A stretch of 64,000 bases of DNA from Pseudanabaena sp. PCC 6802 (GTDB lineage: Bacteria; Cyanobacteriota; Cyanobacteriia; Pseudanabaenales; Pseudanabaenaceae): positions 3,778,868 to 3,842,867 of the forward strand of contig NZ_KB235914.1 of assembly GCF_000332175.1 (NCBI RefSeq), given 5' to 3'. Every line of letters starts with the position of its first letter. The first letter of the stretch is position 1. This document shows positions 9,578 to 17,808 of this stretch, in pieces. Under the pieces are notes generated by a model that did no database searches, was not told where the DNA came from, and saw only the letters and a program-made list of their open reading frames with translations. The position numbers were made by a program, and so were the translations under genes.

Positions 9578-10348
9578 CTATCTACGATCGCAAGCCGCAA
9601 AGCGATCGCAGATGGCTTCTACTGTAAAAATGCCAAATAGCCAGGGTAAATGTCCAATCGGGGCGTTGAGCGTAAAGTCCAGTTCGTGAAATCGCTTCCA
9701 GCGTAGAGAAGTCCTTAACAAATCGTAGGTGCGCCAGCCTACGCGATCGCCAAATAAACTCCAGGCCGCGCCTTTGTCCCAACGACTATCGTCGCACTTT
9801 TGCCAGATCGGTTGCTGCACGCTGAACCCAAATCGACCGTTACTGTATTTGAGCCAGAGGCGATCGATTATGCCCAAATCTTCACAGGGAAATTCCTTAA
9901 TATGATGGTCTTTCAATTGATACATCAGATGTCGCTGCGGCGTTATACCAGATGCCTTCAGCATGAGATCTTTCGTCATGCGATCGGCACCCCGCCATTG
10001 TTTCTTTTCCAGTAGCTCCTTCAGTGGCGTGTAGTTAACCCTATTGGTGGAGAATAGCTCTAAAGCCAGTTTCACCCTCGGTTCTGGCTGTTCGCGCAAA
10101 ATATCGTAGGCAGCCCATTGCACCTGCTCCGATTCATCCCGTAGAGCACGAATGACTAAATCTAGCCCCCTTTGTCCGTGTTGCAGGGCTTCTCGCAAAG
10201 CCGCTACGCGCAGGTCAATAACATCGGTTTGCAGCCGCCGCTTTACTCCATCTAGTCCGCCCAGGACAAACCCTCCCGCAGGCACCCGATCTTGCCCACC
10301 CAAGACAGCATCATAAGGTTGCGGTTGATTGCGATGACGATCGTTCAT
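9578..10348 (-). CDS. GUN4-domain protein with HEAT-like N-terminus
   Basis: The 256-aa protein has an N-terminal HEAT-repeat-like helical part (about residues 40-95; DLRVAALREAL and EQVQWAAYDIL). The C-terminal GUN4 domain carries the recognisable blocks NYTPLKELLEKKQWRGAD, FPCEDLGIIDRLW, RFGFSVQQPIW, and FGDRVGWR followed by APIGHLPW. GUN4 proteins bind porphyrins and stimulate Mg-chelatase. The paralogues with extra helical domains often have other, unknown roles, so this may not be the chlorophyll-synthesis Gun4 itself. Confidence 0.85.
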   Translation of the reverse strand: MNDRHRNQPQPYDAVLGGQDRVPAGGFVLGGLDGVKRRLQTDVIDLRVAALREALQHGQRGLDLVIRALRDESEQVQWAAYDILREQPEPRVKLALELFSTNRVNYTPLKELLEKKQWRGADRMTKDLMLKASGITPQRHLMYQLKDHHIKEFPCEDLGIIDRLWLKYSNGRFGFSVQQPIWQKCDDSRWDKGAAWSLFGDRVGWRTYDLLRTSLRWKRFHELDFTLNAPIGHLPWLFGIFTVEAICDRFAACDRR

Positions 10349-10466
10349 AGTTCAAATTTAGCATTACTGGAGCAAGCACGCAGTTATCTATCATCGGGGT
10401 GACGCATATTTAGATGTTTCTGTGGCACTATGTCTAGTTGCTGATTGCTGCCCCTCCTGTTGAAAC

Positions 10467-11534
10467 ATGAAGTCTCCCGATCGCCTGCTTATAGTTGATG
10501 ATGTACCAGATAACCTCTTCTTGATTCGGACAATTTTAGAGGAGGAAGGTTACGAGGTCTTGGAGGCAACTAATGGGGAAACTGCATTAGAATTGGTCAG
10601 ATCCCAATTGCCAGATCTAGTATTGCTAGATGTGATGATGCCTGGTATGGATGGGTTCGAGGTAACTCGCTGCATACGTGCCTGGCAGGATTTACCCTTC
10701 ATTCCCATTTTGCTAATTACGGCTTACGATCAAACCAGCGCGGTTAAGGGCTTAGATCTGGGAGCAGATGAATTTATTCGCAAGCCAGTAGAAGCAGATG
10801 AATTGCTAGCCAGGGTGCGATCGCTCTTACGACTAAAACATAGTATCGAAGAGCGCGACAACATCGCCCGCCAACGTCAAGATTTTGTCTCGCGCCTGAC
10901 CCACGACTTGCGCACGCCCCTGGTGGCAGCCGATCGCATGTTAGGGCTACTGCAAGACGGGGCGCTTGGCCCCATATCCCAGCCAGTAAGAGAAGCTTTG
11001 GAAGTGATGGCACGCAGCAACCTTAACCTGCTGGAAATGGTGAATAAGCTGCTTGATGTCTATCGCTATGAGGCGGGCAGCAAAACTCTGGAAACGATCC
11101 CGATCGATGTAGCGGAATTGGTGCAGCAGGTCGTGCAGGAACTCAGGCCTATTGCTCAAACTAAAAACCTGGATCTAATTACTGATATAGCAACGGATTT
11201 GCCACCTGTCAAAGGCGATCGCCTGGAATTGCTGCGCGTGTTTAATAACCTGATTGGCAATGCCTTGAAATTCACCGAAGAAGGCAAGGTGGAGGTAAGC
11301 GTGGCACAAAAGGGGACTGAGATTGCTATCTCGATTAGCGATACGGGACCGGGTATTCCTGAAGCGGAACGCCCGTTTTTATTTCAGCGGTTTCAGCAGG
11401 GGTTTCACCACAAGCAAGGTAGCGGTTTGGGCCTATACCTATCGCACTATATCGTGACGGCGCATGGTGGCAGAATCTCATTGCAATGCGGGAAAGATAA
11501 AGGTTCCTGCTTTTCCGTGTACCTACCGATATAA
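10467..11534 (+). CDS. Response regulator-histidine kinase hybrid
   Basis: A 355-aa cytoplasmic protein with an N-terminal receiver domain (acidic pair DD at residues 11-12, phospho-acceptor Asp55 in LVLLDVMMPGMDG, conserved Lys in FIRKPVEADELL). A HisKA domain follows, with His146 in LTHDLRTPL, and then a HATPase domain (NNLIGNALKFTEEG, DTGPGIP, GSGLGLYLS). There is no input domain other than the receiver, so it probably relays phosphate from another kinase; this is inferred from architecture. The partner response regulator is not in the window. Confidence 0.92.
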   Translation: MKSPDRLLIVDDVPDNLFLIRTILEEEGYEVLEATNGETALELVRSQLPDLVLLDVMMPGMDGFEVTRCIRAWQDLPFIPILLITAYDQTSAVKGLDLGADEFIRKPVEADELLARVRSLLRLKHSIEERDNIARQRQDFVSRLTHDLRTPLVAADRMLGLLQDGALGPISQPVREALEVMARSNLNLLEMVNKLLDVYRYEAGSKTLETIPIDVAELVQQVVQELRPIAQTKNLDLITDIATDLPPVKGDRLELLRVFNNLIGNALKFTEEGKVEVSVAQKGTEIAISISDTGPGIPEAERPFLFQRFQQGFHHKQGSGLGLYLSHYIVTAHGGRISLQCGKDKGSCFSVYLPI

Positions 11535-11566
11535 TTACCCTGTAGACCTATCGCTATATAAACACC

Positions 11567-12430
11567 TTGGATTTATCGCAACTCAAAGAGAGATTGCTTT
11601 TGCATCTTCGCCAAATTGTCAGAGAGCGCAGCCCCTATCTCTCAACAGGCGGTCATTTTTACGTGCAGCAGTACGTGCGGCAGCAGCTCTCTCAATGGGG
11701 AATTGTAGAAATCCATAAGTTTCAAGTGGGAGGAGAAGTATATCAAAATTTAATCTTAAATTTACCAGCGATCGCTTCTCGTAAAAACAGTGCCAAACAA
11801 GCCCCTATACTAATTGGTGCCCACTATGATGCCGTGCCGGGTTCTCCAGGCGCTGATGATAATGCAACTGGAGTGGCAGTCTTGTTGGAATTGGCAAGAG
11901 CGTTTGCCGAGCAGCCGATCTCCCATCCAATCCGTCTTGTTGCTTTCGATCTGGAGGAATATGGATTACTGGGAAGTTCGGCCTACGCTGCCGATCTATG
12001 GCAGCAAAAACAGCAACTGCGCTTGATGCTCTCGTTGGAAATGCTGGGATATAGCGATGACGCGCCAGGCTCGCAGCAATATCCCCTGCCATTACTCAAA
12101 TGGCTGTATCCCGATTGCGGTAATTTTTTAGCGCTAATTGGCAATGCGATCGCAATTCCCGATCTCCTGCGACTGAGTTACAAGATTCGTAAAGATGAGG
12201 TGCCCTGCGAGTGGCTGCCAGTACCCAATCGCGGTTCGATCCTTCCCGATACCCGCCGCAGCGATCACGCACCATTTTGGGATCGAGGCTATCGGGCAGT
12301 ACTGGTTACAGATACAGCAAACCTGCGCAATCCACACTACCATCAACTCAGCGATCGCATCGATACCTTGAATCTAGATTTTCTTACTGGTGTTTGTAAT
12401 GGGTTAATTCATGGCATTTCGTGTCTGTAG
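11567..12430 (+). CDS. M28-family zinc aminopeptidase
   Basis: A 287-aa protein with the M28 metallopeptidase metal ligands: GAHYDAV (first His-Asp), ADDNATGVAVLLELAR (bridging Asp), FDLEEYGLLGS (catalytic and ligand Glu), and a terminal NPHYHQLSD (His). The start is taken as TTG at 11567, 32 bp after the kinase stop; no nearby in-frame ATG preserves the N-terminus. No clear signal peptide is seen, so it is probably cytoplasmic. It would remove amino acids from peptides; the substrate is not predictable. Confidence 0.85.
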   Translation: MDLSQLKERLLLHLRQIVRERSPYLSTGGHFYVQQYVRQQLSQWGIVEIHKFQVGGEVYQNLILNLPAIASRKNSAKQAPILIGAHYDAVPGSPGADDNATGVAVLLELARAFAEQPISHPIRLVAFDLEEYGLLGSSAYAADLWQQKQQLRLMLSLEMLGYSDDAPGSQQYPLPLLKWLYPDCGNFLALIGNAIAIPDLLRLSYKIRKDEVPCEWLPVPNRGSILPDTRRSDHAPFWDRGYRAVLVTDTANLRNPHYHQLSDRIDTLNLDFLTGVCNGLIHGISCL

Positions 12431-12440
12431 AATCGATACT

Positions 12441-13088
12441 CTAGCTATGATTTAATTCCATCAATGAAAGTTTCTCGCCAGAATAAAGCCACTTCTCAAA
12501 ATTTGCCTTGCATCGTTCCCACTCCTTATCTGTCATGGCAAACCAATCTGTATCCCTATTTTTGCCACGGACAAACATGTGCTGACGGAATCGACCTTCA
12601 TAAATAAATCCCATCCTGGCAGCGGTAGTTCGACTGGCATGGTTTAGCGCATCGCATTTCCACTCGACTCGACGATAATTGTGGCGATCGAACAGGTGCT
12701 GAAGTAACAGAAACTGCGATTCAGTATTGACTTTACTTTTATGGACTCCAGGAGTAAACCAGACGTGACCGATTTCGGCGCGACCGTGATTTGGGGTAAT
12801 TGCCAGTAACGCCACGATCCCAACTGGCATATTCGCCAGGTTCTCAAAAACCGTCCAGGTCAGAGGATCGGATTTGCCCACCAGGTTTTGCTCCATCCAG
12901 TTTCTCATTACGGAGGCGTTCTCGAATGGGCCATAGAACAAATATCGCCACACAGCTTCTTTTCCCAGCGTTCCATGCGAAGCGGCGTATAGAGACTCTA
13001 CATCTCTTTCTGGAAGTAGAGGCTTGAGGGTAACAAATTGACCGTCGAGTTGAATTAACTCAGGCGATCGCCAGGTTGGTGGCAGCAT
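12441..13088 (-). CDS. GNAT-family N-acetyltransferase (RimJ/RimL-like)
   Basis: A 215-aa acetyltransferase of the RimJ/RimL group: GQFVTLKPL at the N-terminus, AEIGHVWFTP in the middle, and the typical YRRVEWKCDALNHAS plus AARMGFIYEGRFRQH region at the acetyl-CoA binding end. Family members acetylate protein N-termini or small amines. It is last in a tight minus-strand run with rlmN (3-bp gap) and a histidine kinase, so the three genes are probably co-transcribed. The target is unknown. Confidence 0.88.
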   Translation of the reverse strand: MLPPTWRSPELIQLDGQFVTLKPLLPERDVESLYAASHGTLGKEAVWRYLFYGPFENASVMRNWMEQNLVGKSDPLTWTVFENLANMPVGIVALLAITPNHGRAEIGHVWFTPGVHKSKVNTESQFLLLQHLFDRHNYRRVEWKCDALNHASRTTAARMGFIYEGRFRQHMFVRGKNRDTDWFAMTDKEWERCKANFEKWLYSGEKLSLMELNHS

Positions 13089-13091
13089 ATT

Positions 13092-14135
13092 TTATTTGGT
13101 TGTGTTATGGGTACCGCGCAACTGACCGCAGGCAGCGTCTGCTTCGATGCCTCGCGTGCGACGCACGCTCACGGCAATATTCTGCTCCTTGAGGGTTTGG
13201 GCAAATAGCTCCACCATTTGAGGTGTAGGGCGCTTGTAATCCGCATCGCTAATGGGATTGTAGGGGATCAGATTAACATGGCTTTGAAAGCCCCGCAAGA
13301 TCTGCGCTAGTTGTTTAGCCTGCTGGGGTGAGGCATTCACGCCAGCTAACAGAGTATATTCAAAGCTGACCCGTCGCCCCGTGATATTAATATATTCTCG
13401 GCAGTCATCCAGGATGGCTGTAATGGGGTACTTACGAGCAGAGGGGATTAAAGATTCTCGTAGTTCTCGATCGGGAGCGTGCAGGCTTACTGCTAGGGTA
13501 ACCTGGAGATGATACTGAGCCAGTTGCTTAATTCGATTGGGAACTCCCACAGTTGAAATGGTAATATTGCGCTGGCCGATGCCGATATCCTGATTGAGGA
13601 CGCGCACGGCTCCTACCACATTCTCTAAATTCAGTAATGGTTCGCCCATGCCCATAAAGACCAGATGGCTTACCCGTCGATTCATCTGTTCCTGAACTGT
13701 GAGGACTTGATCGATAATCTCGTGCTTAGCGAGGTTGCGCTCGAAACCGCCTTTACCTGTAGCGCAGAAATCACATGCCATCGGGCAACCAACTTGGGTG
13801 GAGACGCAAACGGTGAGACGCTTGCTGGTGGGAATACCTACAGTTTCCACGATCGCACCGTCAGCTAGACGTAGCAAAAACTTCATCGTGCCATCGCTGG
13901 CTTCGGTTTTGTGGTAAATCTGCGATCGCCCGATCTCCGTACCTGACATCTCCTGTCGCCATGCTTTTGGGAAGACGGTCATCTCCTCCAGGCTATGCGC
14001 TCCTTTTTGATAGAGCCAATCATGTAACTGTTTGCCGCGATAGCGCGGCTGACCAGTTTGTTCTACCCAGGTTGTGAGTTCCTCCTGGGATAATCCCAGC
14101 AGAGGCACTGGTTTGTCAGTAATAGCGCTTGTCAT
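13092..14135 (-). CDS. rlmN: 23S rRNA (adenine-C2)-methyltransferase, radical SAM
   Basis: RlmN methylates A2503 of 23S rRNA and A37 of some tRNAs using a [4Fe-4S] cluster and S-adenosylmethionine. The 347-aa protein has the radical-SAM CxxxCxxC motif at C117, C121 and C124 ([11 protein letters not shown]) and the C-terminal catalytic Cys in [10 protein letters not shown]. The [11 protein letters not shown] block is diagnostic of the RlmN/Cfr family. Housekeeping linkage rather than resistance argues for RlmN over Cfr. It lies 3 bp from genes on either side. Confidence 0.96.
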   Translation of the reverse strand: MTSAITDKPVPLLGLSQEELTTWVEQTGQPRYRGKQLHDWLYQKGAHSLEEMTVFPKAWRQEMSGTEIGRSQIYHKTEASDGTMKFLLRLADGAIVETVGIPTSKRLTVCVSTQVGCPMACDFCATGKGGFERNLAKHEIIDQVLTVQEQMNRRVSHLVFMGMGEPLLNLENVVGAVRVLNQDIGIGQRNITISTVGVPNRIKQLAQYHLQVTLAVSLHAPDRELRESLIPSARKYPITAILDDCREYINITGRRVSFEYTLLAGVNASPQQAKQLAQILRGFQSHVNLIPYNPISDADYKRPTPQMVELFAQTLKEQNIAVSVRRTRGIEADAACGQLRGTHNTTK

Positions 14136-14138
14136 ATC

Positions 14139-15275
14139 TTATCTCTTCCATCGTTTGAGTCGAACCGAAAAAGTACTGCCCTGCCGTTCCTGCGAGCTGA
14201 CCAGAATCTCTCCTTGCATTTTTTGGACGAGGTCGAGGGCGATCGCCAGCCCCAGACCCGTGCCAGGAATTTCTCCCATTGCTTGCCTGCCGCGAAAATT
14301 CCGATCGAATAGATGGGGTAAATCCTCAGTGGGAATTCCCAAGCCCGTATCCTGAAAGATCGCGGTAGCGCAGTCCCGATCTACTTCTACCTTCAAAGTT
14401 ACGCGTCCGCGAGCTAATGTATATTTCATGGCATTATCTAACAAATTGCCCAGAACCTCTCTGAGGGCGGCGGCATTGCCTAAAATTAAGGGTAGCTCGT
14501 CGGGAATATTTACCTCAAATTCTAGATTGCGCTCTTGGGCGATCGCCGTCCCAGAATTAATTAAAGGATCGAGAATTTCCTTTAAGTCAACCGCACTCAG
14601 TTTAAAGCTGGCAGATGGTAAAAGCAAGCGATCGGGATTCGCCTCCAAAATGGCTGCGGGGCGGAAACCATCTACTTCGGCCAGTAGTTCTTGCATGTGT
14701 TTGGCTTCGCTCAGCAGACTCTGCACAAATTTTCGATTGGGATCTTCAGGCAAAATGCGACGCATTAGCAGTTGTGCGAAAGTGCGCATGGCAGTAAGCG
14801 GGTTGCGGAGTTGATGTAACAGGCTTGAGAGAAAGTTGGCATGTTGTTCGTAGACCTGGCGTTGCTGCGTCTCTAACCACTGGCAGCGGCGATCGAGGGC
14901 ACAGGCGATCGCCAGGGTATTAGCAATCTGTTGAATCTGTAAGTGTTCTTGCTCGCTCCATTCGCGATCTTCCCGCCCCGCCATCAAAAAGCCCATAATC
15001 GCGTCCTGGTAAATCAGGGGTAGAACTATGCGCCCTGGTTTGACGAGGGCGCTACCTTCGGACTGTCCCAAGGCGGATGGCAGTAGTAACTGGGGATTGG
15101 CATTTAGCTGCTCGGCGGCATCATCTGGATAGGCGACGACCTCAATCAGATTGGGCGTACGATTGCCCATTTCCTCAGTGATATACATGACACCTGAAAC
15201 TGCACCCAGGGCTTGGGTGAGTAGGACGATCTGCGATCGCGCTAGATTGGTGAGGTCAGGACTAGCTGTCAGCAT
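14139..15275 (-). CDS. GAF-type sensor histidine kinase
   Basis: The 378-aa protein has a GAF-like sensory domain (about residues 1-130), a HisKA domain with His154 in LLHQLRNPLTA, and a HATPase domain (NLLDNAMKYT, DTGLGIP, GTGLGLAIALDLV). No transmembrane segment is visible, so it is soluble. It is first in the kinase-rlmN-acetyltransferase run, 3 bp from rlmN. The phospho-acceptor motif HQLRNP, rather than HELRTP, is common in cyanobacterial kinases of this type. Ligand and partner are unknown. Confidence 0.9.
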   Translation of the reverse strand: MLTASPDLTNLARSQIVLLTQALGAVSGVMYITEEMGNRTPNLIEVVAYPDDAAEQLNANPQLLLPSALGQSEGSALVKPGRIVLPLIYQDAIMGFLMAGREDREWSEQEHLQIQQIANTLAIACALDRRCQWLETQQRQVYEQHANFLSSLLHQLRNPLTAMRTFAQLLMRRILPEDPNRKFVQSLLSEAKHMQELLAEVDGFRPAAILEANPDRLLLPSASFKLSAVDLKEILDPLINSGTAIAQERNLEFEVNIPDELPLILGNAAALREVLGNLLDNAMKYTLARGRVTLKVEVDRDCATAIFQDTGLGIPTEDLPHLFDRNFRGRQAMGEIPGTGLGLAIALDLVQKMQGEILVSSQERQGSTFSVRLKRWKR

Positions 15276-15344
15276 GAATAGCGTTTAGGGAGTGTTATGT
15301 GAGGCAGGAGATATATAGACTTGAATAACTCAAATTTGACAAAT

Positions 15345-16262
15345 TTAATAATTAACGATTAGTAATTCATAAATTCGACCGCGTTTTGTACCTACAGAAT
15401 TGATCGCACGACTAGCTAAAACCCTATGTATAGAATAGCCTGCGTACAGGCGTTCAAAGTAATCATCGTCCGCATTTTCATTTTTAGGGTCGGAGTTGCT
15501 GAGCATCAGTTTTGCTCCCTTCTCCCGATCCAGCCGTCGGAATAGATGGGCTAACTTTTCCTGCTCGCGATCTGTAAATCCCGTACTAGCATAGCCTGTA
15601 AAATTGGCTGTTTTACTAATGGGACGATAGGGCGGATCGAAATATATAAAAGAATGCTCGTCCGCGATCGCGTAACACGACTCAAATTCTGCCAGCCTAA
15701 TTTCTGTTTTATTTAACAATTGAGATATCCTGCGAATATTATCGGCATCCAGGATCTTCGGCTGTTTATACCGACCGTATGGCACGTTAAACTCCCCTTT
15801 GGAGTTCAATCTAAAGAGACCGTTAAAACAGGTTTTATTTAAAAATATAAGCTGCGCCGTACGATTTATCGCAACCTTGGATAATTGACGGCTATCAGTT
15901 CTCTCTCTTTGGGCATTAAATTGAGTTCGCACTTCCGAAAACAACAATTCTCTCTCTATTTGGCTAGATTTGTCATATTGGACTTGCAAAGTTTCGAGGG
16001 CAGCAATCAATTCATCTGGCCACGCCTGGAGCGTTTGGTAAGCCAAAACCAAATCGGGATTAATATCAGAAATAAACGCCAATTCGATCGCATAGGTTTG
16101 GCATATTTCCAGAAAAACCGCACCACTACCAATAAACGGCTCGATATATTTCTTAACCTTACCTCGCTTTAAAGATTCAGGATAATATGCTTCAAATTGT
16201 CTTAAAAGTTGTGTTTTGCCCCCTGCCCACTTCAGGAACGGTTTAGCTTTAATGCTTTCCAT
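15345..16262 (-). CDS. dam: Dam-type DNA adenine methyltransferase
   Basis: Class D12 (alpha) N6-adenine methyltransferase: FLKWAGGK binds SAM near the N-terminus, FIGSGAVFLE follows, and the catalytic FIYFDPPYRP carries DPPY. Family members methylate GATC, the core of HIP1; the specificity is inferred. ATG at 16262 is chosen because its sequence (MESIKAKPF) lines up with a duplicated fragment at 16772-16831 (MVEVKAKPF). An alternative GTG at 16307 overlaps the hicA stop. No restriction enzyme is adjacent, so it is probably an orphan methylase. Its 5' end has clearly been rebuilt (see the direct repeats). Confidence 0.9.
   Translation of the reverse strand: MESIKAKPFLKWAGGKTQLLRQFEAYYPESLKRGKVKKYIEPFIGSGAVFLEICQTYAIELAFISDINPDLVLAYQTLQAWPDELIAALETLQVQYDKSSQIERELLFSEVRTQFNAQRERTDSRQLSKVAINRTAQLIFLNKTCFNGLFRLNSKGEFNVPYGRYKQPKILDADNIRRISQLLNKTEIRLAEFESCYAIADEHSFIYFDPPYRPISKTANFTGYASTGFTDREQEKLAHLFRRLDREKGAKLMLSNSDPKNENADDDYFERLYAGYSIHRVLASRAINSVGTKRGRIYELLIVNY
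16205..16250. repeat. 46-bp direct repeat, copy inside dam
   Basis: This stretch codes for the KAKPFLKWAGGKTQLL part of the methylase. It is repeated at 16774-16819 in the same orientation with a single difference (C at 16220, A at 16789). The two copies are 569 bp apart and bracket hicBA. Confidence 0.95.
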
Positions 16263-16303
16263 ACCATTGACAGTGTAACAATGTTTAGATTTGTTGTTAG
16301 ACC

Positions 16304-16531
16304 TCACAAGCTCTCAATAAACTCCTCAACTGGGATTTGTGCCTGTTTGAGAATGCCATTTAACGTACCAACTTTCAATTCTCGATGTACTGGAATAACA
16401 CAACCAATTTCACCCTCAGCAGTTTTCTTTTTCATGACAATATGGCTACCGGTTTGACGAACTTGCTCAAACCCTAATCGTTCCAGTACTCTAATTGCCT
16501 CCCTACTTGAGATTCGAGGCATTTTAGGCAT
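16304..16531 (-). CDS. hicA: HicA-family mRNA interferase toxin
   Basis: A small (about 75 aa) YcfA/HicA toxin with a dsRBD-like fold. The catalytic His lies in QTGSHIVMKKK, and the C-terminal CVIPVHRELKVGTLNGILKQA is typical. Members cleave mRNA ribosome-independently and are neutralised by HicB. ATG at 16531 overlaps hicB by 8 bp; ATG at 16522, just past the hicB stop, is also possible, and the frame is open to a TTG at 16543. The stop codon at 16304 lies next to the dam start region. Confidence 0.93.
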   Translation of the reverse strand: MPKMPRISSREAIRVLERLGFEQVRQTGSHIVMKKKTAEGEIGCVIPVHRELKVGTLNGILKQAQIPVEEFIESL

Positions 16532-16733
16532 AGCTAACCTCAATGCTAGTCACAAATCTAGGCGATGTTTCCGGTAGAGGAAATTCCTCTAAGTATAATC
16601 GCGTAGCCTCTTGCAAACCTTCGATCGCCTCCTCGATCGTTTCTCCTTGATCTACTGTACCGACTTCTGGACATTCAGCTATGTACATATCTTCTTCTTT
16701 ATAGACAATAGCTGTAAGACTGCGAGTTTTCAT
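16524..16733 (-). CDS. hicB: HicB-family antitoxin
   Basis: A 69-aa protein with the HicB fold: TAIVYKEEDMYIAECPEVG, then DQGETIEEAIEGLQEAT. It lacks a C-terminal DNA-binding domain (longer HicBs carry an HTH or RHH), so autoregulation by HicB alone is uncertain. It is transcribed ahead of hicA, the antitoxin-first order. The pair lies between two copies of the dam 5' end. Confidence 0.92.
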   Translation of the reverse strand: MKTRSLTAIVYKEEDMYIAECPEVGTVDQGETIEEAIEGLQEATRLYLEEFPLPETSPRFVTSIEVSYA

Positions 16734-16771
16734 AACAATGACCTGCCTTATTTACTGTCAAGGTAATAAAT

Positions 16772-16831
16772 TTAAAGTTGTGTTTTGCACCCTGCCCACT
16801 TCAGGAACGGTTTAGCTTTTACTTCTACCAT
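16772..16831 (-). pseudogene. Remnant of the dam 5' end
   Basis: Reading on the minus strand from ATG at 16831 gives 19 codons and a stop: MVEVKAKPFLKWAGCKTQL. This matches the methylase N-terminus, including the SAM-binding motif, but with GGK changed to GCK and a stop created where the similarity ends. It is best read as the original start of dam, separated from the rest of the gene by a 569-bp unit carrying hicBA. Confidence 0.85.
16774..16819. repeat. 46-bp direct repeat, remnant copy upstream of hicB
   Basis: Same-orientation copy of 16205-16250 with one mismatch. It lies 41 bp upstream of the hicB start codon, so it falls in what should be the hicBA promoter region. Confidence 0.95.
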
Positions 16832-16910
16832 GCGATCGCAAATTTCAAGCTAACACTTCCGGTAATCATACAACTGCTCTCCTTACATTATTACTAATTG
16901 AACAATACGA

Positions 16911-17023
16911 TATAGCGGTTTTCAGATCAGAAAGAGTAGGGGGTTTGGGGGCGTTGCCCCCAAGAAGGGGTTTCACCCCTTCACCCCAAAAATAAAACCC
17001 GTTCTCAAGTGAAAACCGCTATA
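16911..17023. mobile_element. MITE family 1, copy A
   Basis: A 113-bp element ending in perfect 14-bp inverted repeats (TATAGCGGTTTTCA and TGAAAACCGCTATA). The outer TA on each side fits a TA target-site duplication. The interior is a GC-rich palindromic stretch (GGGGGCGTTGCCCCC) followed by a second one (AGGGGTTTCACCCCT). It has no coding capacity. Three other copies occur at 26301, 51306 and 61492. TA duplication suggests mobilisation by an IS630/Tc1-type transposase, which is inference. Confidence 0.9.
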
Positions 17024-17101
17024 GAAATTGCATCCCCTTTTTGTTAAGATGCAAATGCTAAAATTCTTACATATTTCTTACTTTTTGACACTGAGGATCT
17101 A

Positions 17102-17377
17102 ATGAAAGTCACCCGATTGTCTAGTAAAGGACAGATTATTATCCCAAAAGCTTTACGTGCTGCTCATAACTGGGAAGCTGGTCAAGAATTTACTGCTGTT
17201 GATGTTGGCGACGGTATTCTTCTAAAGCCCAAAAAACCTTTTCCAGAGAAAACATTAGCGCAGGTTGCAGGGTGCTTGAAATATCGAGGACAGCCAAAGA
17301 GTCTGGATGAGATAGAAGATGCGATTCGCCAGGGAGTAATGGAGCAGTGGCACGATCGTGTTGATACAAGGGAGTAA
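17102..17377 (+). CDS. vapB: VapB/AbrB-type antitoxin
   Basis: A 91-aa protein with an N-terminal SpoVT/AbrB swapped-hairpin DNA-binding domain (VTRLSSKGQIIIPKALR) and a C-terminal toxin-binding tail. It is followed 12 bp later by a PIN toxin, the usual VapBC order. The last residues (VDTRE) come from reading through a 38-bp tandem duplication at the gene junction. In the unduplicated form the gene would stop in TGTTGA and overlap vapC. Family members repress their own operon. Confidence 0.92.
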   Translation: MKVTRLSSKGQIIIPKALRAAHNWEAGQEFTAVDVGDGILLKPKKPFPEKTLAQVAGCLKYRGQPKSLDEIEDAIRQGVMEQWHDRVDTRE

Positions 17378-17408
17378 TGGAGCAGTGCCATGATCGCTGT
17401 TGATACAA
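17332..17408. repeat. Tandem duplication at the vapB/vapC junction
   Basis: Two adjacent copies (17332-17369, 38 bp; 17370-17408, 39 bp) both begin GGGAGTAATGGAGCAGTG and end TTGATACAA. They differ by a few substitutions and one missing C in the first copy. The second copy contains the vapC start codon and a usable Shine-Dalgarno-like GGAG. Confidence 0.93.
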
Positions 17409-17779
17409 ATGTTGTCGTACGTCTCTTAACTCAAGATGATGAAAACCAATACAATAAAAGCCTCGAGCTATTTCGGGAACGAGATGTATTTATTCCTGAG
17501 ACAGTTATCCTTGAAGCTGAGTGGGTATTGCGGTTTGCCTATCGTTTTAGACCCGATGAAATTTGTGAAGCATTTAGAAACCTACTGGGGTTACCCAATG
17601 TCCAGGTTACGAATGGAGGTCTGATAGCACAAGTTCTACAATGGCATCAGAATGGTTTAGATTTTGCAGATGCGTTCCATTTGGCTCAAAGCCACAACTG
17701 TTTAGAGCTATACACATTTGACATTAAGTTTGCAAACAAAGCCAAGGGATTAACCAGGTCTGAAGTTCGACAGCTATAG
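17390..17779 (+). CDS. vapC: VapC PIN-domain ribonuclease toxin
   Basis: A 129-aa PIN-domain protein. The acidic metal ligands are visible: Asp5 (MIAVDTNVVVR), Glu42 (ILEAEWVLR), Asp91/Asp94 (LDFADAFHLA) and Asp111 (YTFDIKF). VapC toxins cleave tRNA or rRNA at specific sites. The ATG at 17390 lies in the second copy of the junction duplication. All catalytic residues are intact, so the toxin is probably active. Confidence 0.93.
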   Translation: MIAVDTNVVVRLLTQDDENQYNKSLELFRERDVFIPETVILEAEWVLRFAYRFRPDEICEAFRNLLGLPNVQVTNGGLIAQVLQWHQNGLDFADAFHLAQSHNCLELYTFDIKFANKAKGLTRSEVRQL

Positions 17780-17808
17780 ACCTGATACTTAAATTGCACA
17801 GAAATACC

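Noticed and set aside
16911-17023. CRISPR-like array, considered because of the repeated GGGG/CCCC blocks
   Set aside because: The copies are single, widely spaced and end in inverted repeats, which fits MITEs and not CRISPR.
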